NCBI GenBank assembly: GCA_020629415.1
Contig: JAHDDL010000007.1
Coordinates: forward strand, 1-38,201
Length of the DNA: 38,201 nt
Reading direction: 5' to 3'
Source of the DNA: Maribacter sp.
GTDB lineage: Bacteria > Bacteroidota > Bacteroidia > Flavobacteriales > Flavobacteriaceae
The stretch's first letter is position 1; every line of letters starts with the position of its first letter. Shown piece after piece: positions 23,141-32,239 of this stretch. The notes under the pieces are model-generated. The model was not told the DNA's origin, ran no database searches, and saw only the letters and a list, made by a program, of their open reading frames with translations. The position numbers and the translations under genes are program-made.

Positions 23141-23929
23141 ATGTCTTCAAGGTATTTTTGGTGTTGTATTTTATTTATGATCTTCACGCAAAGGATCAGT
23201 TCTCAATCCAACAGTTTTAAATCGTTCGATGATGTACAAATTGCTTATACAGATGAAGGTAGTGGCGAGGTTGTTTTGCTGTTGCACGGGTTTATAAATT
23301 CTAGAAAATCTTGGTTTAAAACTGCTTTAAAAGAAGATTTGATCAAAGCCGGTTACCGAGTAATTATTCCTGACTTACGTGGTAATGGCGATTCACAAAA
23401 GCCGCAGCATGAAGAAGCGTATCAAAACAATGCAGAAGTAAGAGATTTGAAGCTTTTAATGAACCATTTAAAAATTAATAATTATAAAGCTGTTGGCTAT
23501 TCTAGGGGAAGTATTGTATTGGCAAAATTACTAACAGAGGACAATGGAATACAAAAGGCTGTTTTAGGCGGAATGGGAATAGATTTTACGAACCCGAATT
23601 GGGAAAAAAGAATGATGTTTTCAAAAGCCTTTAATGGAGATATTAATAATGAGACCCGGGGTGCGGTGGATTATGCAAAGTCTATAAACGCTGATTTACG
23701 TTCGTTGCATTTGCAGCAAAAATTTCAACCGGTTGCTACAATTGATGAATTAAGTAAAATAGAGATTGATGTTTTGGTGCTTTGTGGAGACGAAGATTTT
23801 GAGAACGGTGACGCACAAGAATTAAGCAAGGTCTTTAAAAATGGAAGTTTTAAGATGGTAACGGGTAATCATAACGGTACATATAAGACAAAAGACTTCT
23901 CATTATCGGTTCTTCAATTTTTAGACTAA
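23141..23929 (+). CDS. Alpha/beta hydrolase, exported
   Basis: A 262-residue alpha/beta-hydrolase-fold protein with a hydrophobic N-terminus (about 5-20) that is a signal peptide or anchor. The oxyanion-hole segment LLLHGFINSRKSW, the nucleophile elbow GYSRGS, the acid in VLVLCGDEDFENGD and the terminal His in VTGNHNGTYK form a complete catalytic set. LRGNGDSQKP is typical of esterases and related enzymes of this fold. The substrate cannot be predicted. It is the third gene of the satD operon. Confidence 0.87.
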   Translation: MSSRYFWCCILFMIFTQRISSQSNSFKSFDDVQIAYTDEGSGEVVLLLHGFINSRKSWFKTALKEDLIKAGYRVIIPDLRGNGDSQKPQHEEAYQNNAEVRDLKLLMNHLKINNYKAVGYSRGSIVLAKLLTEDNGIQKAVLGGMGIDFTNPNWEKRMMFSKAFNGDINNETRGAVDYAKSINADLRSLHLQQKFQPVATIDELSKIEIDVLVLCGDEDFENGDAQELSKVFKNGSFKMVTGNHNGTYKTKDFSLSVLQFLD

Positions 23930-24015
23930 AAGTTTGTCATTTTGTCAAATTACATCATAACATAACCTTTTTGTTTTATTTACAAGATATCATTTATCAG
24001 GATAAATTAAATTTT

Positions 24016-24023
24016 TACTTTTG
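24016..24023 (+). promoter_or_regulatory. serA fusion promoter -7 box
   Basis: TACTTTTG fits TAnnTTTG; TTA at 23994-23996 lies exactly 19 bases upstream in the place of the -33 TTG. The predicted leader is about 45 bases. Confidence 0.5.
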
Positions 24024-24069
24024 TTGCTTAATTTAATAGCAAAAATTCTAATCCAACCAAAAGAGAATA

Positions 24070-25962
24070 ATGGTAGAAGTTAGTAGAAAATACGTTTTTG
24101 ATTTTGACAGTACGTTGACTAGGGTAGAGGCATTGGATGTTCTTGCCGAAATGACTTTAGAAGGAAGACCCAACAAAGACGAGGTTATTAAAGAAATTCA
24201 GAAAATTACCAATTTGGGTATAGACGGAGATATTTCGTTTACCGAGTCTTTAGACCGTAGAATTAAGTTATTGCATGCCAAAAAAGAAGATCTAGATGGT
24301 TTGGTAGAGAATCTTAGAAACAAAATATCTAAGTCTATTGCAGCCAATAAGGAATTCTTTGAAAAATATGCTGATGATATTTATGTAATCTCTTGTGGAT
24401 TTAAAGAGTTTATAGATCCTATTGTAAAAGAATACAATATACCGTCTGATCGAGTTTACGCCAATACGTTTAAGTTCGATGAAGAAGGAAATATTATTGG
24501 TTTTGATGAAAATAATGTACTATCCCAGCATAATGGTAAGATCGATTGCCTAAAGCAGATGAATTTGGACGGAGAAGTTCAGGTTATTGGAGATGGTTAT
24601 AGTGATTATGTAATGCGCGAAGCAGGTATTGCAGATAAGTTTTTTGCATATACGGAAAACGTGCATAGAGAAAAAGCCGCAAACAATGCGGATTATGTTA
24701 CACCAAGTTTAGATGAATTTTTATTTGTGAATAAGTTACCAAGAAATATCTCGTACCCAAAAAATAGAATTAAGGTTCTATTGTTAGAAAATGTGCACAC
24801 CGCTGCATTCGATAATTTATCAGAAGACGGTTTTTCCGTTGAATTGATCAAACATAGTTTATCTGAAGAAGAACTATTGGAAAAGATAAAGGGCGTTCAC
24901 GTTCTTGGTATTCGTTCTAAAACTCAGGTAACGCAAACGGTTTTAGACGCTGCTGATAAATTATTGGTAGTCGGTGCTTTTTGTATAGGTACTACACAAA
25001 TAGATTTGGAGACCGCAAAGAAAAAAGGTGTTGTAGTTTTCAATGCTCCTTATAGCAATACTAGGTCTGTAGTAGAATTGGCCATAGGTGAAATTATTAT
25101 GTTAATGCGTAGTGTGTTTGATCGTAGTAGAGAGATTCACGAAGGGCAATGGCAGAAAACGGCGGCAGGATCAAGAGAGGTTCGTGGTAAGAACTTGGGT
25201 ATTGTAGGTTATGGTAATATTGGTAAGCAATTATCCGTATTGGCAGAGGCAATGGGTATGCGTGTGTATTACTATGATGTAGATGATAAATTAGCTTTGG
25301 GGAATGCGGTAAAGTGCAATTCTTTAGAAGATTTATTGAATGTATCAGATGTGGTCACCTTGCATATAGACGATAATAAGGCAAACAAGAACTTCATTGG
25401 TGCACGAGAAATAAAGCAAATGAAGAAAGGTGCCATGCTGATTAATCTTTCTAGAGGTTTCGTTGTTGATATCGATGCCTTGGCAGAAGGTTTAAAAGAT
25501 GGTCATATTGGTGGTGCAGCAGTAGATGTTTATCCAGATGAACCTAGAAGTAACGGGGAGTTTAAAACCAAGTTACAAGGTTTTCCTAATGTAATACTTA
25601 CTCCGCATGTTGGTGGAAGTACAGAAGAGGCGCAACGGGATATAGCAGATTTTGTTCCTAACAAAATAATGGATTACATAAATTCAGGTAATACCGTTGA
25701 TGCAGTTAATTTCCCAAATATTCGTTTGCCAAAGCAAAATAAATCTCACAGATTCTTGCATATACATAAGAATGTGCCAGGTATTATGGCTAAAATAAAT
25801 AAGGTTTTGGCTGAGTATGAATTAAATATATCTAGTCAATATCTCTCTACGGATAGTGAAGTAGGTTATGTAATTACGGATTTGGACAAGGAATACAACA
25901 AAGATGTAATCAAAGCATTGAGGAAAGTGGAAAATACCATTAAATTTAGAGTGTTATACTAG
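24070..25962 (+). CDS. serA: Phosphoserine phosphatase / D-3-phosphoglycerate dehydrogenase fusion
   Basis: A 630-residue two-enzyme protein. Residues 1-225 are a HAD-type phosphoserine phosphatase: FDFDSTLT (Asp11, Asp13), VISCGFKEF and GDGYSDYVM. Residues about 232-550 are 3-phosphoglycerate dehydrogenase: GAFCIGTTQIDL, NAD motif VGYGNIGK (about 380), INLSRG with the catalytic Arg and LTPHVGGSTEEAQ with the catalytic His. Residues about 560-630 are an ACT domain (KNVPGIMAKINKVLAEYELN), the usual serine feedback site. The first and last steps of serine synthesis are thus on one chain; the middle enzyme SerC is not in the window. Both parts keep their catalytic motifs. A terminator follows. 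Confidence 0.93.
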   Translation: MVEVSRKYVFDFDSTLTRVEALDVLAEMTLEGRPNKDEVIKEIQKITNLGIDGDISFTESLDRRIKLLHAKKEDLDGLVENLRNKISKSIAANKEFFEKYADDIYVISCGFKEFIDPIVKEYNIPSDRVYANTFKFDEEGNIIGFDENNVLSQHNGKIDCLKQMNLDGEVQVIGDGYSDYVMREAGIADKFFAYTENVHREKAANNADYVTPSLDEFLFVNKLPRNISYPKNRIKVLLLENVHTAAFDNLSEDGFSVELIKHSLSEEELLEKIKGVHVLGIRSKTQVTQTVLDAADKLLVVGAFCIGTTQIDLETAKKKGVVVFNAPYSNTRSVVELAIGEIIMLMRSVFDRSREIHEGQWQKTAAGSREVRGKNLGIVGYGNIGKQLSVLAEAMGMRVYYYDVDDKLALGNAVKCNSLEDLLNVSDVVTLHIDDNKANKNFIGAREIKQMKKGAMLINLSRGFVVDIDALAEGLKDGHIGGAAVDVYPDEPRSNGEFKTKLQGFPNVILTPHVGGSTEEAQRDIADFVPNKIMDYINSGNTVDAVNFPNIRLPKQNKSHRFLHIHKNVPGIMAKINKVLAEYELNISSQYLSTDSEVGYVITDLDKEYNKDVIKALRKVENTIKFRVLY

Positions 25963-26010
25963 TTCAAGTTTATGAATAACAATTAACATTTATAAAATTT
26001 TTTACGTCTA

Positions 26011-26042
26011 AAGTGCAAGTTGAAAAACTTGCACTTTTTTTT
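26011..26042 (+). terminator. Intrinsic terminator after the serA fusion
   Basis: A perfect 11-bp stem, AAGTGCAAGTT (26011-26021) with AACTTGCACTT (26026-26036), closes on a GAAA tetraloop and is followed by a run of T. Confidence 0.9.
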
Positions 26043-26105
26043 GTGCATTTTTTTGAGGTTGTTCACAACATTTTTAATTCTCAAAGGTTATGGTATTGAT
26101 ACAAT

Positions 26106-26113
26106 TATGTTTG
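26106..26113 (+). promoter_or_regulatory. Promoter -7 box of the PilJ-type sensor gene
   Basis: TATGTTTG fits TAnnTTTG and lies 18 bases before the start codon. No TTG is found at the expected -33 position. Confidence 0.45.
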
Positions 26114-26131
26114 TAGGAAATATCTCTAATT

Positions 26132-26950
26132 ATGTGGAAAAAGATTTTATCGAAATTAAAATCCGGTAAAAGTTTCAATAACTATTATCTGTTGGTTTTT
26201 ACGGTAATTGTACTAACGATATTGATACAGTCAATAATACAATACTCGTTGGCTAGGCAGCGGCAAGATGCATTAAGAATAAATGTTGCGGGTAGACAAA
26301 GAATGTTGTCCCAATCAATTGTTAAGAGCGTTTATGAATGTAGGTTGAGCGCTTGTGACTACGGAAAATTACGTTTGGCAATGACTCAAATTTCTAATGC
26401 CAACATAGCTTTGCAAAATGGCAATGATGCCACGGGAATTCCAAAATTGGACAATGATGAAATACAAAAAAACTTTGATAGATTACAACCACATTTAAAG
26501 TATATACTAGAGTCGACCAATGATTTTAATAAGTTGGCACTGGTAGATTTAGAACGTTTATCTGCGGAAGCCGATACATTTCTAACGGTAATGGATACCA
26601 TTGTAAATCAATTTCAGAAAGCTTCTGAGGAAGATATAAGCACGTTAATGATCATAGAGTTAGAACTGGCCGTTTTTTCTTTATTAATATTAATACTGGA
26701 GATATTCTTTTTTATTAATCCGTCAATTAAAAAAATTACGGTTCAAAATCAGAAATTAAAAGAAATAGCTTGGCACCAAACACATGCTTTTGATGGCCAC
26801 ATGAAAAATATTAAAAATTACAACCATGTGCTCAAGATTGAAAAAAATGTTTCGCATAAAGAAGAGCTTATCACTTTTCTGATGGAAGAACTTACTGATT
26901 TGGAAGAGGTTTCCGAGAACATGGTAAAATCACTTGAAAAGCAGGCTTAA
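26132..26950 (+). CDS. PilJ/NarX-type sensor with DHp-like tail, no ATPase domain
   Basis: A 272-residue protein with two transmembrane helices (about 20-41 and 178-200) flanking a periplasmic helical domain. INVAGRQRMLSQSI at the start of that domain matches the P-box of the type IV pili methyl-accepting / NarX-like sensor family, which binds small anions such as nitrate in NarX. The cytoplasmic part, residues about 208-272, begins LKEIAWHQTHAFDGHMKNIK and closely follows the dimerisation helix of Bacteroidota histidine kinases (IAW.QSH.vR.PL), with His218 at the phospho-acceptor place. The chain ends there; no HATPase follows. It may be a phosphorelay dimer partner, a dominant regulator or a kinase remnant. 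Confidence 0.78.
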   Translation: MWKKILSKLKSGKSFNNYYLLVFTVIVLTILIQSIIQYSLARQRQDALRINVAGRQRMLSQSIVKSVYECRLSACDYGKLRLAMTQISNANIALQNGNDATGIPKLDNDEIQKNFDRLQPHLKYILESTNDFNKLALVDLERLSAEADTFLTVMDTIVNQFQKASEEDISTLMIIELELAVFSLLILILEIFFFINPSIKKITVQNQKLKEIAWHQTHAFDGHMKNIKNYNHVLKIEKNVSHKEELITFLMEELTDLEEVSENMVKSLEKQA

Positions 26951-26976
26951 CTTGTGTTAAATGAAGTTTTTTTACT

Positions 26977-27450
26977 TTATTGATGGTGATAGGGTTCATT
27001 CTTTAAAATAGTAAATCCTCTATATATTTGCTCGGTTATAAATAAACGAACCATCTGATGAGAAAAGGTCATTTTGGATAAACTTATTTTTCCCGAAGCT
27101 TTTGCGTAAATTTCGTTACTAAAGCCATAAGGACCGCCAATTAAAAATACCAATTGCTTAATACCGGAATTCATCTTTTTTTGTAAAAAAGCAGAAAATT
27201 CAATAGATGTATATTGTTTTCCTTTTTCATCAAAAAGTATTAAAACGTCTGTTGAAGAAAGTCTTTTGAGAATAAGTTCGCCCTCTTTATCTTTCTGCTG
27301 ATCCTCAGAAAGATTTTTTGTTTTTTTTAAATCAGGTATCAGTTCAATTTCAAAATTGATGTAATGCTGTAATCGCTTTTGATATACTTCAATCAATTCT
27401 TGTAGTTGAGAGCTATCGGTTTTGCCAATAGCTAAAAGTTTTATAGTCAT
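26977..27450 (-). CDS. rlmH: 23S rRNA (pseudouridine1915-N3)-methyltransferase
   Basis: A 157-residue SPOUT methyltransferase that adds a methyl group to pseudouridine 1915 of 23S rRNA on the assembled 70S ribosome. VFLIGGPYGFSNEIYAKA is the S-adenosylmethionine-binding loop, and KMTFSHQMVRLFITEQIYRG plus the terminal NEPYHHQ are the family's C-terminal signature. Length is normal (155-160). The gene converges on the sensor gene with 26 bases between stops and is divergent from nadC. Confidence 0.97.
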   Translation of the reverse strand: MTIKLLAIGKTDSSQLQELIEVYQKRLQHYINFEIELIPDLKKTKNLSEDQQKDKEGELILKRLSSTDVLILFDEKGKQYTSIEFSAFLQKKMNSGIKQLVFLIGGPYGFSNEIYAKASGKISLSKMTFSHQMVRLFITEQIYRGFTILKNEPYHHQ

Positions 27451-27515
27451 ATGTCAAAAGTAAATCAATTTCACAAATGGATTTGTAAATTAGCGATACA
27501 ATAGATTTAATACGT

Positions 27516-28373
27516 ATGATTTCAGAAGAAAAATTTAAAGAAGAGATAACATTAATAATAGCAAATGCCATTCGTGAAGATGTTGGGGACGGTGATCATA
27601 GTTCGTTGGCGTGCATACCTGATAACGCTACGGGTAAGGCTAAATTATTGGTCAAAGATGAAGGGATAATTGCCGGGGTAGATTTTGCCGAACTTGTTTT
27701 TTATTTTGTGGACCCTACTTTGAAAATTGAAGTGTTGATCAAGGATGGTACGCCGGTAAGTCACGGTGATATTGTATTTTATGTTGAGGGTAGTTCTCAA
27801 AGTATTTTAAAAGCAGAGCGTTTGGTATTAAATGCTATGCAACGTATGAGTGCAATTGCTACCAAAACCCATATGTTCGTTAATCTTTTAAAAGGTACGG
27901 GCACCAAGATTTTAGATACGAGAAAAACCACTCCGGGAATACGGGCTTTAGAAAAATGGGCCGTAAAAATCGGTGGTGGCGAAAACCATAGGTTTGCACT
28001 GTATGATATGATAATGCTTAAGGATAATCATATTGATTTTGCCGGTGGAATTACAAAGGCTATCAATAAGACTAAAAAATATCTAAAAGAAACAGGTCGT
28101 GATTTAAAAATCATAGTAGAGGCTAGGAATTTAGATGAGATCAAAGAAATTTTAGAGTCAGAAGGCGTATATCGTATATTAATAGATAACTTCAATTATG
28201 ATGATACACGTACTGCGGTAAAATTAATAGGGGATACCTGTTTAACAGAATCATCTGGCGGTATCAACGAAAAAACCATACGCGAATATGCTGAATGTGG
28301 TGTAGATTATATTTCTTCAGGGGCATTAACACATTCCGTGTATAATTTAGATTTGAGTTTAAAAGCGGTTTAA
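27516..28373 (+). CDS. nadC: Nicotinate-nucleotide pyrophosphorylase (carboxylating)
   Basis: A 285-residue cytosolic enzyme that converts quinolinate and PRPP to nicotinate mononucleotide in NAD synthesis. REDVGDGDHSS near the N-terminus, LNAMQRMSAIAT, TRKTTPGIRALEKWAVKIGG (PRPP and quinolinate binding) and MLKDNHI are all present, and the chain ends with the family's ISSGALTHS. Its stop shares one base with the start of yihY, so the two are translationally coupled. It is the first gene of a four-gene operon that ends with priA. Confidence 0.97.
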   Translation: MISEEKFKEEITLIIANAIREDVGDGDHSSLACIPDNATGKAKLLVKDEGIIAGVDFAELVFYFVDPTLKIEVLIKDGTPVSHGDIVFYVEGSSQSILKAERLVLNAMQRMSAIATKTHMFVNLLKGTGTKILDTRKTTPGIRALEKWAVKIGGGENHRFALYDMIMLKDNHIDFAGGITKAINKTKKYLKETGRDLKIIVEARNLDEIKEILESEGVYRILIDNFNYDDTRTAVKLIGDTCLTESSGGINEKTIREYAECGVDYISSGALTHSVYNLDLSLKAV

Positions 28374-29341
28374 TGTCTTTAGAGGTCGAAGAAAAGCTAG
28401 AAAAAATTCCTATTGTAAATTGGTTGGTCAAATTTTTAAAACAAATTAGACTGCCCGGTTTTGAAGGACTTTCCGTTTATGACCTTATAGAAATGTATGT
28501 GCTTGGTATTTTAAGGGGAACGTTATCTACACGGGCCAGTGCAATTGCGTTTAGCTTGTTTATGGCATTGTTTCCTTTGATTATATTTATGGTGACCTTA
28601 GTGCCCTTTTTGGTGTCCTATATTAGTATTGAGCACGGAGATTTTGATGTGCAGTTTCAGCTGTTCTTAGAGTCGTTTTTACCAACGGCTACCGGTGATT
28701 ATTTTGGAGAGGTATTTACCCAAATAAAAGATCAGAAGAGAGGTGGTTTGTTATCATCGGCATTTTTATTGTCTATATTCTTGATAGCAAATGGGGTCAA
28801 CTCAATATTCGGAGGCTTTGAAACATCGTACCATATAGATCTTACCAGACATTTTTTTAGACAGTATCTATATGCCTTAATGGTGGGTTTAATATTGGGT
28901 ATATTGGTTATTGTAGGCTTTGTGGCATATATATACTTTGAATTTTATGTGCTAGGGTATTTATCTGAGTTTGCTGCAAAACGAGGTGGTTATATACTTG
29001 GTGAAGATGAAGTGGTTGGTGTACAGATTGCTAAAATACTTTTCTTTATTATTCTATCGTATTTAACAACGGCAATACTTTATTATTTTGGCACTAGGGA
29101 AGGTAAGCAAGCAAAATTTTTCTCTTTTGGTGCTTTAATGACAACGGTATTGTTTTTATTGACTTCTTATCTTTTTGGTATATATGTTGAAAAATTTGCC
29201 CGGTACAATGAATTATACGGCGCGTTAGGAGGATTATTGATTTTAATGGTCTACATATGGTTAAATTCTAATATATTGCTACTTGGGTTTGAGCTCAACG
29301 CATCTCTAAATACATTACGTAAAATCACTAAAAAAGAATGA
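28373..29341 (+). CDS. YihY/UPF0761 (BrkB-like) inner-membrane protein
   Basis: A 322-residue membrane protein with six hydrophobic segments. STRASAIAFSLFMALFPLII near residue 60 and YGALGGLLILMVYIWLNSNI near residue 285 are the two signature segments of the YihY/BrkB family. The older name ribonuclease BN is an error carried in databases; the cellular role remains uncertain. Its start overlaps the nadC stop by 1 base and its stop overlaps the DUF2147 start by 4 bases (ATGA), so it is firmly inside the operon. Confidence 0.92.
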   Translation: MSLEVEEKLEKIPIVNWLVKFLKQIRLPGFEGLSVYDLIEMYVLGILRGTLSTRASAIAFSLFMALFPLIIFMVTLVPFLVSYISIEHGDFDVQFQLFLESFLPTATGDYFGEVFTQIKDQKRGGLLSSAFLLSIFLIANGVNSIFGGFETSYHIDLTRHFFRQYLYALMVGLILGILVIVGFVAYIYFEFYVLGYLSEFAAKRGGYILGEDEVVGVQIAKILFFIILSYLTTAILYYFGTREGKQAKFFSFGALMTTVLFLLTSYLFGIYVEKFARYNELYGALGGLLILMVYIWLNSNILLLGFELNASLNTLRKITKKE

Positions 29342-29778
29342 TCTATAAAACAGTACAATTAAGTATTTTCTTAACATTATTTATTTCAATGAGCATTTCT
29401 GCACAGTCTGTTTTTGGAACGTGGAAAACTATAGACGATCGTACCGGTCTGCCAAAAGGCGTCATTGAAATCTATGAGAAAGAAGGAAAAATGTATGGTA
29501 AGGTAGTAAGGATTTTAGAAGAAGGACAAGAAGATAGAGTTTGTGATAAATGTGACGGAGAGCTTAAAGATAAACCTGTTACAGGTATGGAAATTATTAC
29601 TGCAGGAGAGTTGCATGATGATGGCGAATGGAAGGGCAAGCGTTTGTTTGATCCAGAACAGGCTATGACATTTCGTTTTAAGATATGGTTAAATCCGGAA
29701 AATCCAGATGAATTGAAAGTTCGCGGTTATTTGGCGTTTATTTATAGAACCCAGACTTGGCTGCGGGTTGAAGGATAA
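29338..29778 (+). CDS. DUF2147 exported protein
   Basis: A 146-residue exported protein with a signal peptide of about 21 residues ending SISAQS. The mature part starts VFGTWKTIDDRTGLPKGVIE and ends RGYLAFIYRTQTWLRVE, which fits DUF2147, a small beta-rich, lipocalin-like family of unknown function. The CDKCDGELKD segment contributes two Cys three residues apart, a place where some members hold a metal or disulfide. The start overlaps the yihY stop by 4 bases and priA follows after 2 bases. Confidence 0.88.
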   Translation: MIYKTVQLSIFLTLFISMSISAQSVFGTWKTIDDRTGLPKGVIEIYEKEGKMYGKVVRILEEGQEDRVCDKCDGELKDKPVTGMEIITAGELHDDGEWKGKRLFDPEQAMTFRFKIWLNPENPDELKVRGYLAFIYRTQTWLRVEG

Positions 29779-29780
29779 TT

Positions 29781-32237
29781 ATGGCGAACTTTATTAATGT
29801 AATATTACCAATTCCGTTAGAGAAAAGTTTTACCTATAGTATAACTGCTGAAGAAGCCGCATTATTGCACCCGGGTATGCGCGTAGCGGTACCTTTTGGT
29901 AAAACAAAGATTTACACCGGGGTAGTCCACAGTGTTCATGAAAATCCTCCAGAAGTCTATGAGGCAAAAGAAATTCATCAGATTTTAGATGATTTCCCAA
30001 TAGTAAATTTTACGCAGTTAAAGCATTGGGAGTGGATAGCTTCCTATTACATGTGTACCTTGGGTGAAGTGGTGCGTAGTGCATTGCCAAGTGCTTTTTT
30101 ATTGGAAAGTGAAACCTTGGTACTTAGAAATAAGGAATATGAGATTGATGAAAATGATCTTTTAGATGATGAGTTTTTGGTATTTGAAGCTTTACAGCAT
30201 CAAACTATATTAAAAGTTCAAGAAATTTCTGCTATTATAGAACGTAAAAATGTGCTGCCAATTCTTAAGCGATTATTAGAGAAAAAAGTCATTGTCCTAA
30301 AAGAAGAAGTCTATGAGCAGTACAAACCTAAATTGGTTAGGTATGTCAAATTAGGAAAAGAGTATACGGCCGATGAAAAGTTGGAAGAACTTTTAAAAAC
30401 ATTGACCATGGCGCCAAAACAAAGTCAAGTGGTGCTTTCTTTATTTCAGTTACAGGGTAGGAGTCAGAATCCAATTAAGGTTTCTGAGCTTGAAGCATCT
30501 AGCAATTCCTCAAAGGCCGTTATAAAATCTCTCGTTGATAAAGGAATTTTAGAGGAGTATTTTATAAAGACAGACCGCGTTAATTATGAAGGCGAAAATG
30601 ATAATGCCGATACTAAAGATTTAAACGAATACCAAAAAGCGGCTTTAGTCGATATTAAGGCTTCATTCAAAACAGGGAAAGTTACCCTGTTGAAAGGGGT
30701 GACATCTTCTGGTAAGACCGAGGTTTATGTAAAATTGATAGAAGAATGTTTGGAAAAAGGTTTGCAAGCATTGTATTTATTGCCCGAGATAGCCTTGACT
30801 ACACAGTTGATCAGTAGATTACAAGAATATTTTGGTGAGAAAATAGCTATTTATCACTCTAAATATAATGTGCAGGAACGCGTAGAGGTTTGGCAAAATG
30901 TTTTACAGGCAAAACCTAAGGCCCAATTAGTTATTGGGGCTAGATCGGCAATGTACTTGCCGTTTAGTAAATTGGGGTTGATAATTGTAGATGAAGAACA
31001 TGAGAGTTCTTTTAAGCAATTTGATCCGGCACCTAGGTATCATGCAAGAGATGCGGCAATAGTTTTAGGGCATCTACATAAGGCAAATATTCTGCTAGGT
31101 TCGGCAACGCCAAGCGTAGAGAGTTATTACAATGCCCAAACGGGTAAATATGGTTATGCAGAAATTACTAGGCGCTATGGCAATGTCTTAATGCCGGAAA
31201 TGGAATTGGTAGATATTAAAGAGGCATCTAGAAAGAGAAAGATGAAAGGTCACTTTTCTGAACGTCTCTTTATGGAGATGGAAGAAACCTTGAATGAAGG
31301 TATGCAAATCATACTTTTTCAAAATAGAAGAGGATTTGCGCCATTGATGGAATGTTTAACATGCGGTCATACCCCGCAATGCCCAAATTGTGATGTAAGT
31401 TTAACCTATCATCAATATAGAAAACAATTACGCTGTCATTATTGTGGTCATCATACCGCATTACCAGAAATTTGTTTTGCCTGTGGAAGTCCAGAATTGG
31501 ATACAAAAGGTTTCGGTACGGAACAAATAGAAAAAGAGGTATCTGAGTTGTTTCCAGAAGCAAAGGTGGGAAGAATGGATTTGGATACCACACGGGGCAA
31601 ACATGGCTATGAAAAAATAATTACGGCCTTTGAGCAGCAAGACCTTGATATTTTGGTTGGTACCCAAATGGTAACCAAGGGGCTGGATTTTAGAAATGTG
31701 AATTTGGTAGGTGTTATGAACGCAGATTCTTTATTGAATTTTCCAGATTATCGTGCTCACGAAAGAACGTATCAATTGTTGACGCAAGTATCGGGTAGGG
31801 CAGGACGTACTAAAAAGAGAGGGCGTGTAATTATTCAAACCTATAATCCTTATCATCAAATATTAAAGCAAGTAACAACCGGTGATTTTGAAGGCATGTA
31901 CACTGAACAGTTATATGAGAGGGAGCAGTTTAAGTATCCGCCGGTCAATAGAATTATAAAGGTAACTTTTAAACATAAAAATTACAATGTTCTTAATGAT
32001 GCCGCAGATTGGTTTGCGAATGCATTACGTACAAATTTTGGCGGTACGGTTCTGGGTCCGGAATATCCGCCAGTGGCTAGAATACGAAATCAATATTTAA
32101 AACATATTGTTATTAAAGTGCAAAAAACACATTCATTGGCACAAACCAAAACGAATATTAGAAGAATTGAAAAATCGTTTAAAGCAGTGGCATTGTTTAG
32201 AAGTGTTAGGGTCATTTATAATGTAGACCATATATAA
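29781..32237 (+). CDS. priA: Primosomal protein N' (replication restart helicase)
   Basis: An 818-residue DNA helicase that recognises stalled forks and D-loops and reloads the replisome. The N-terminal DNA-binding domain begins NFINVILPIPLEKSFTYSI. Walker A GVTSSGKT is near residue 308, DEEHESS is motif II, LLGSATPS is motif III, and QVSGRAGRTKKRGRV is motif VI. Between the helicase lobes, eight Cys in four CxxC pairs (CLTC, CPNC, CHYC, CFAC) bind two zinc ions. All key parts are intact. It is the last gene of the nadC operon and is followed by a bidirectional terminator. Confidence 0.97.
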   Translation: MANFINVILPIPLEKSFTYSITAEEAALLHPGMRVAVPFGKTKIYTGVVHSVHENPPEVYEAKEIHQILDDFPIVNFTQLKHWEWIASYYMCTLGEVVRSALPSAFLLESETLVLRNKEYEIDENDLLDDEFLVFEALQHQTILKVQEISAIIERKNVLPILKRLLEKKVIVLKEEVYEQYKPKLVRYVKLGKEYTADEKLEELLKTLTMAPKQSQVVLSLFQLQGRSQNPIKVSELEASSNSSKAVIKSLVDKGILEEYFIKTDRVNYEGENDNADTKDLNEYQKAALVDIKASFKTGKVTLLKGVTSSGKTEVYVKLIEECLEKGLQALYLLPEIALTTQLISRLQEYFGEKIAIYHSKYNVQERVEVWQNVLQAKPKAQLVIGARSAMYLPFSKLGLIIVDEEHESSFKQFDPAPRYHARDAAIVLGHLHKANILLGSATPSVESYYNAQTGKYGYAEITRRYGNVLMPEMELVDIKEASRKRKMKGHFSERLFMEMEETLNEGMQIILFQNRRGFAPLMECLTCGHTPQCPNCDVSLTYHQYRKQLRCHYCGHHTALPEICFACGSPELDTKGFGTEQIEKEVSELFPEAKVGRMDLDTTRGKHGYEKIITAFEQQDLDILVGTQMVTKGLDFRNVNLVGVMNADSLLNFPDYRAHERTYQLLTQVSGRAGRTKKRGRVIIQTYNPYHQILKQVTTGDFEGMYTEQLYEREQFKYPPVNRIIKVTFKHKNYNVLNDAADWFANALRTNFGGTVLGPEYPPVARIRNQYLKHIVIKVQKTHSLAQTKTNIRRIEKSFKAVALFRSVRVIYNVDHI

Positions 32238-32239
32238 AT

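Noticed and set aside
21301..23929. satD operon as a phage-defence island
   Set aside because: No nuclease, toxin, CD-NTase motif or mobile gene is present, and the surroundings are housekeeping genes.
31309..31667. Open frames antisense to priA
   Set aside because: They mirror the Cys-rich zinc region of priA and show no protein family features.
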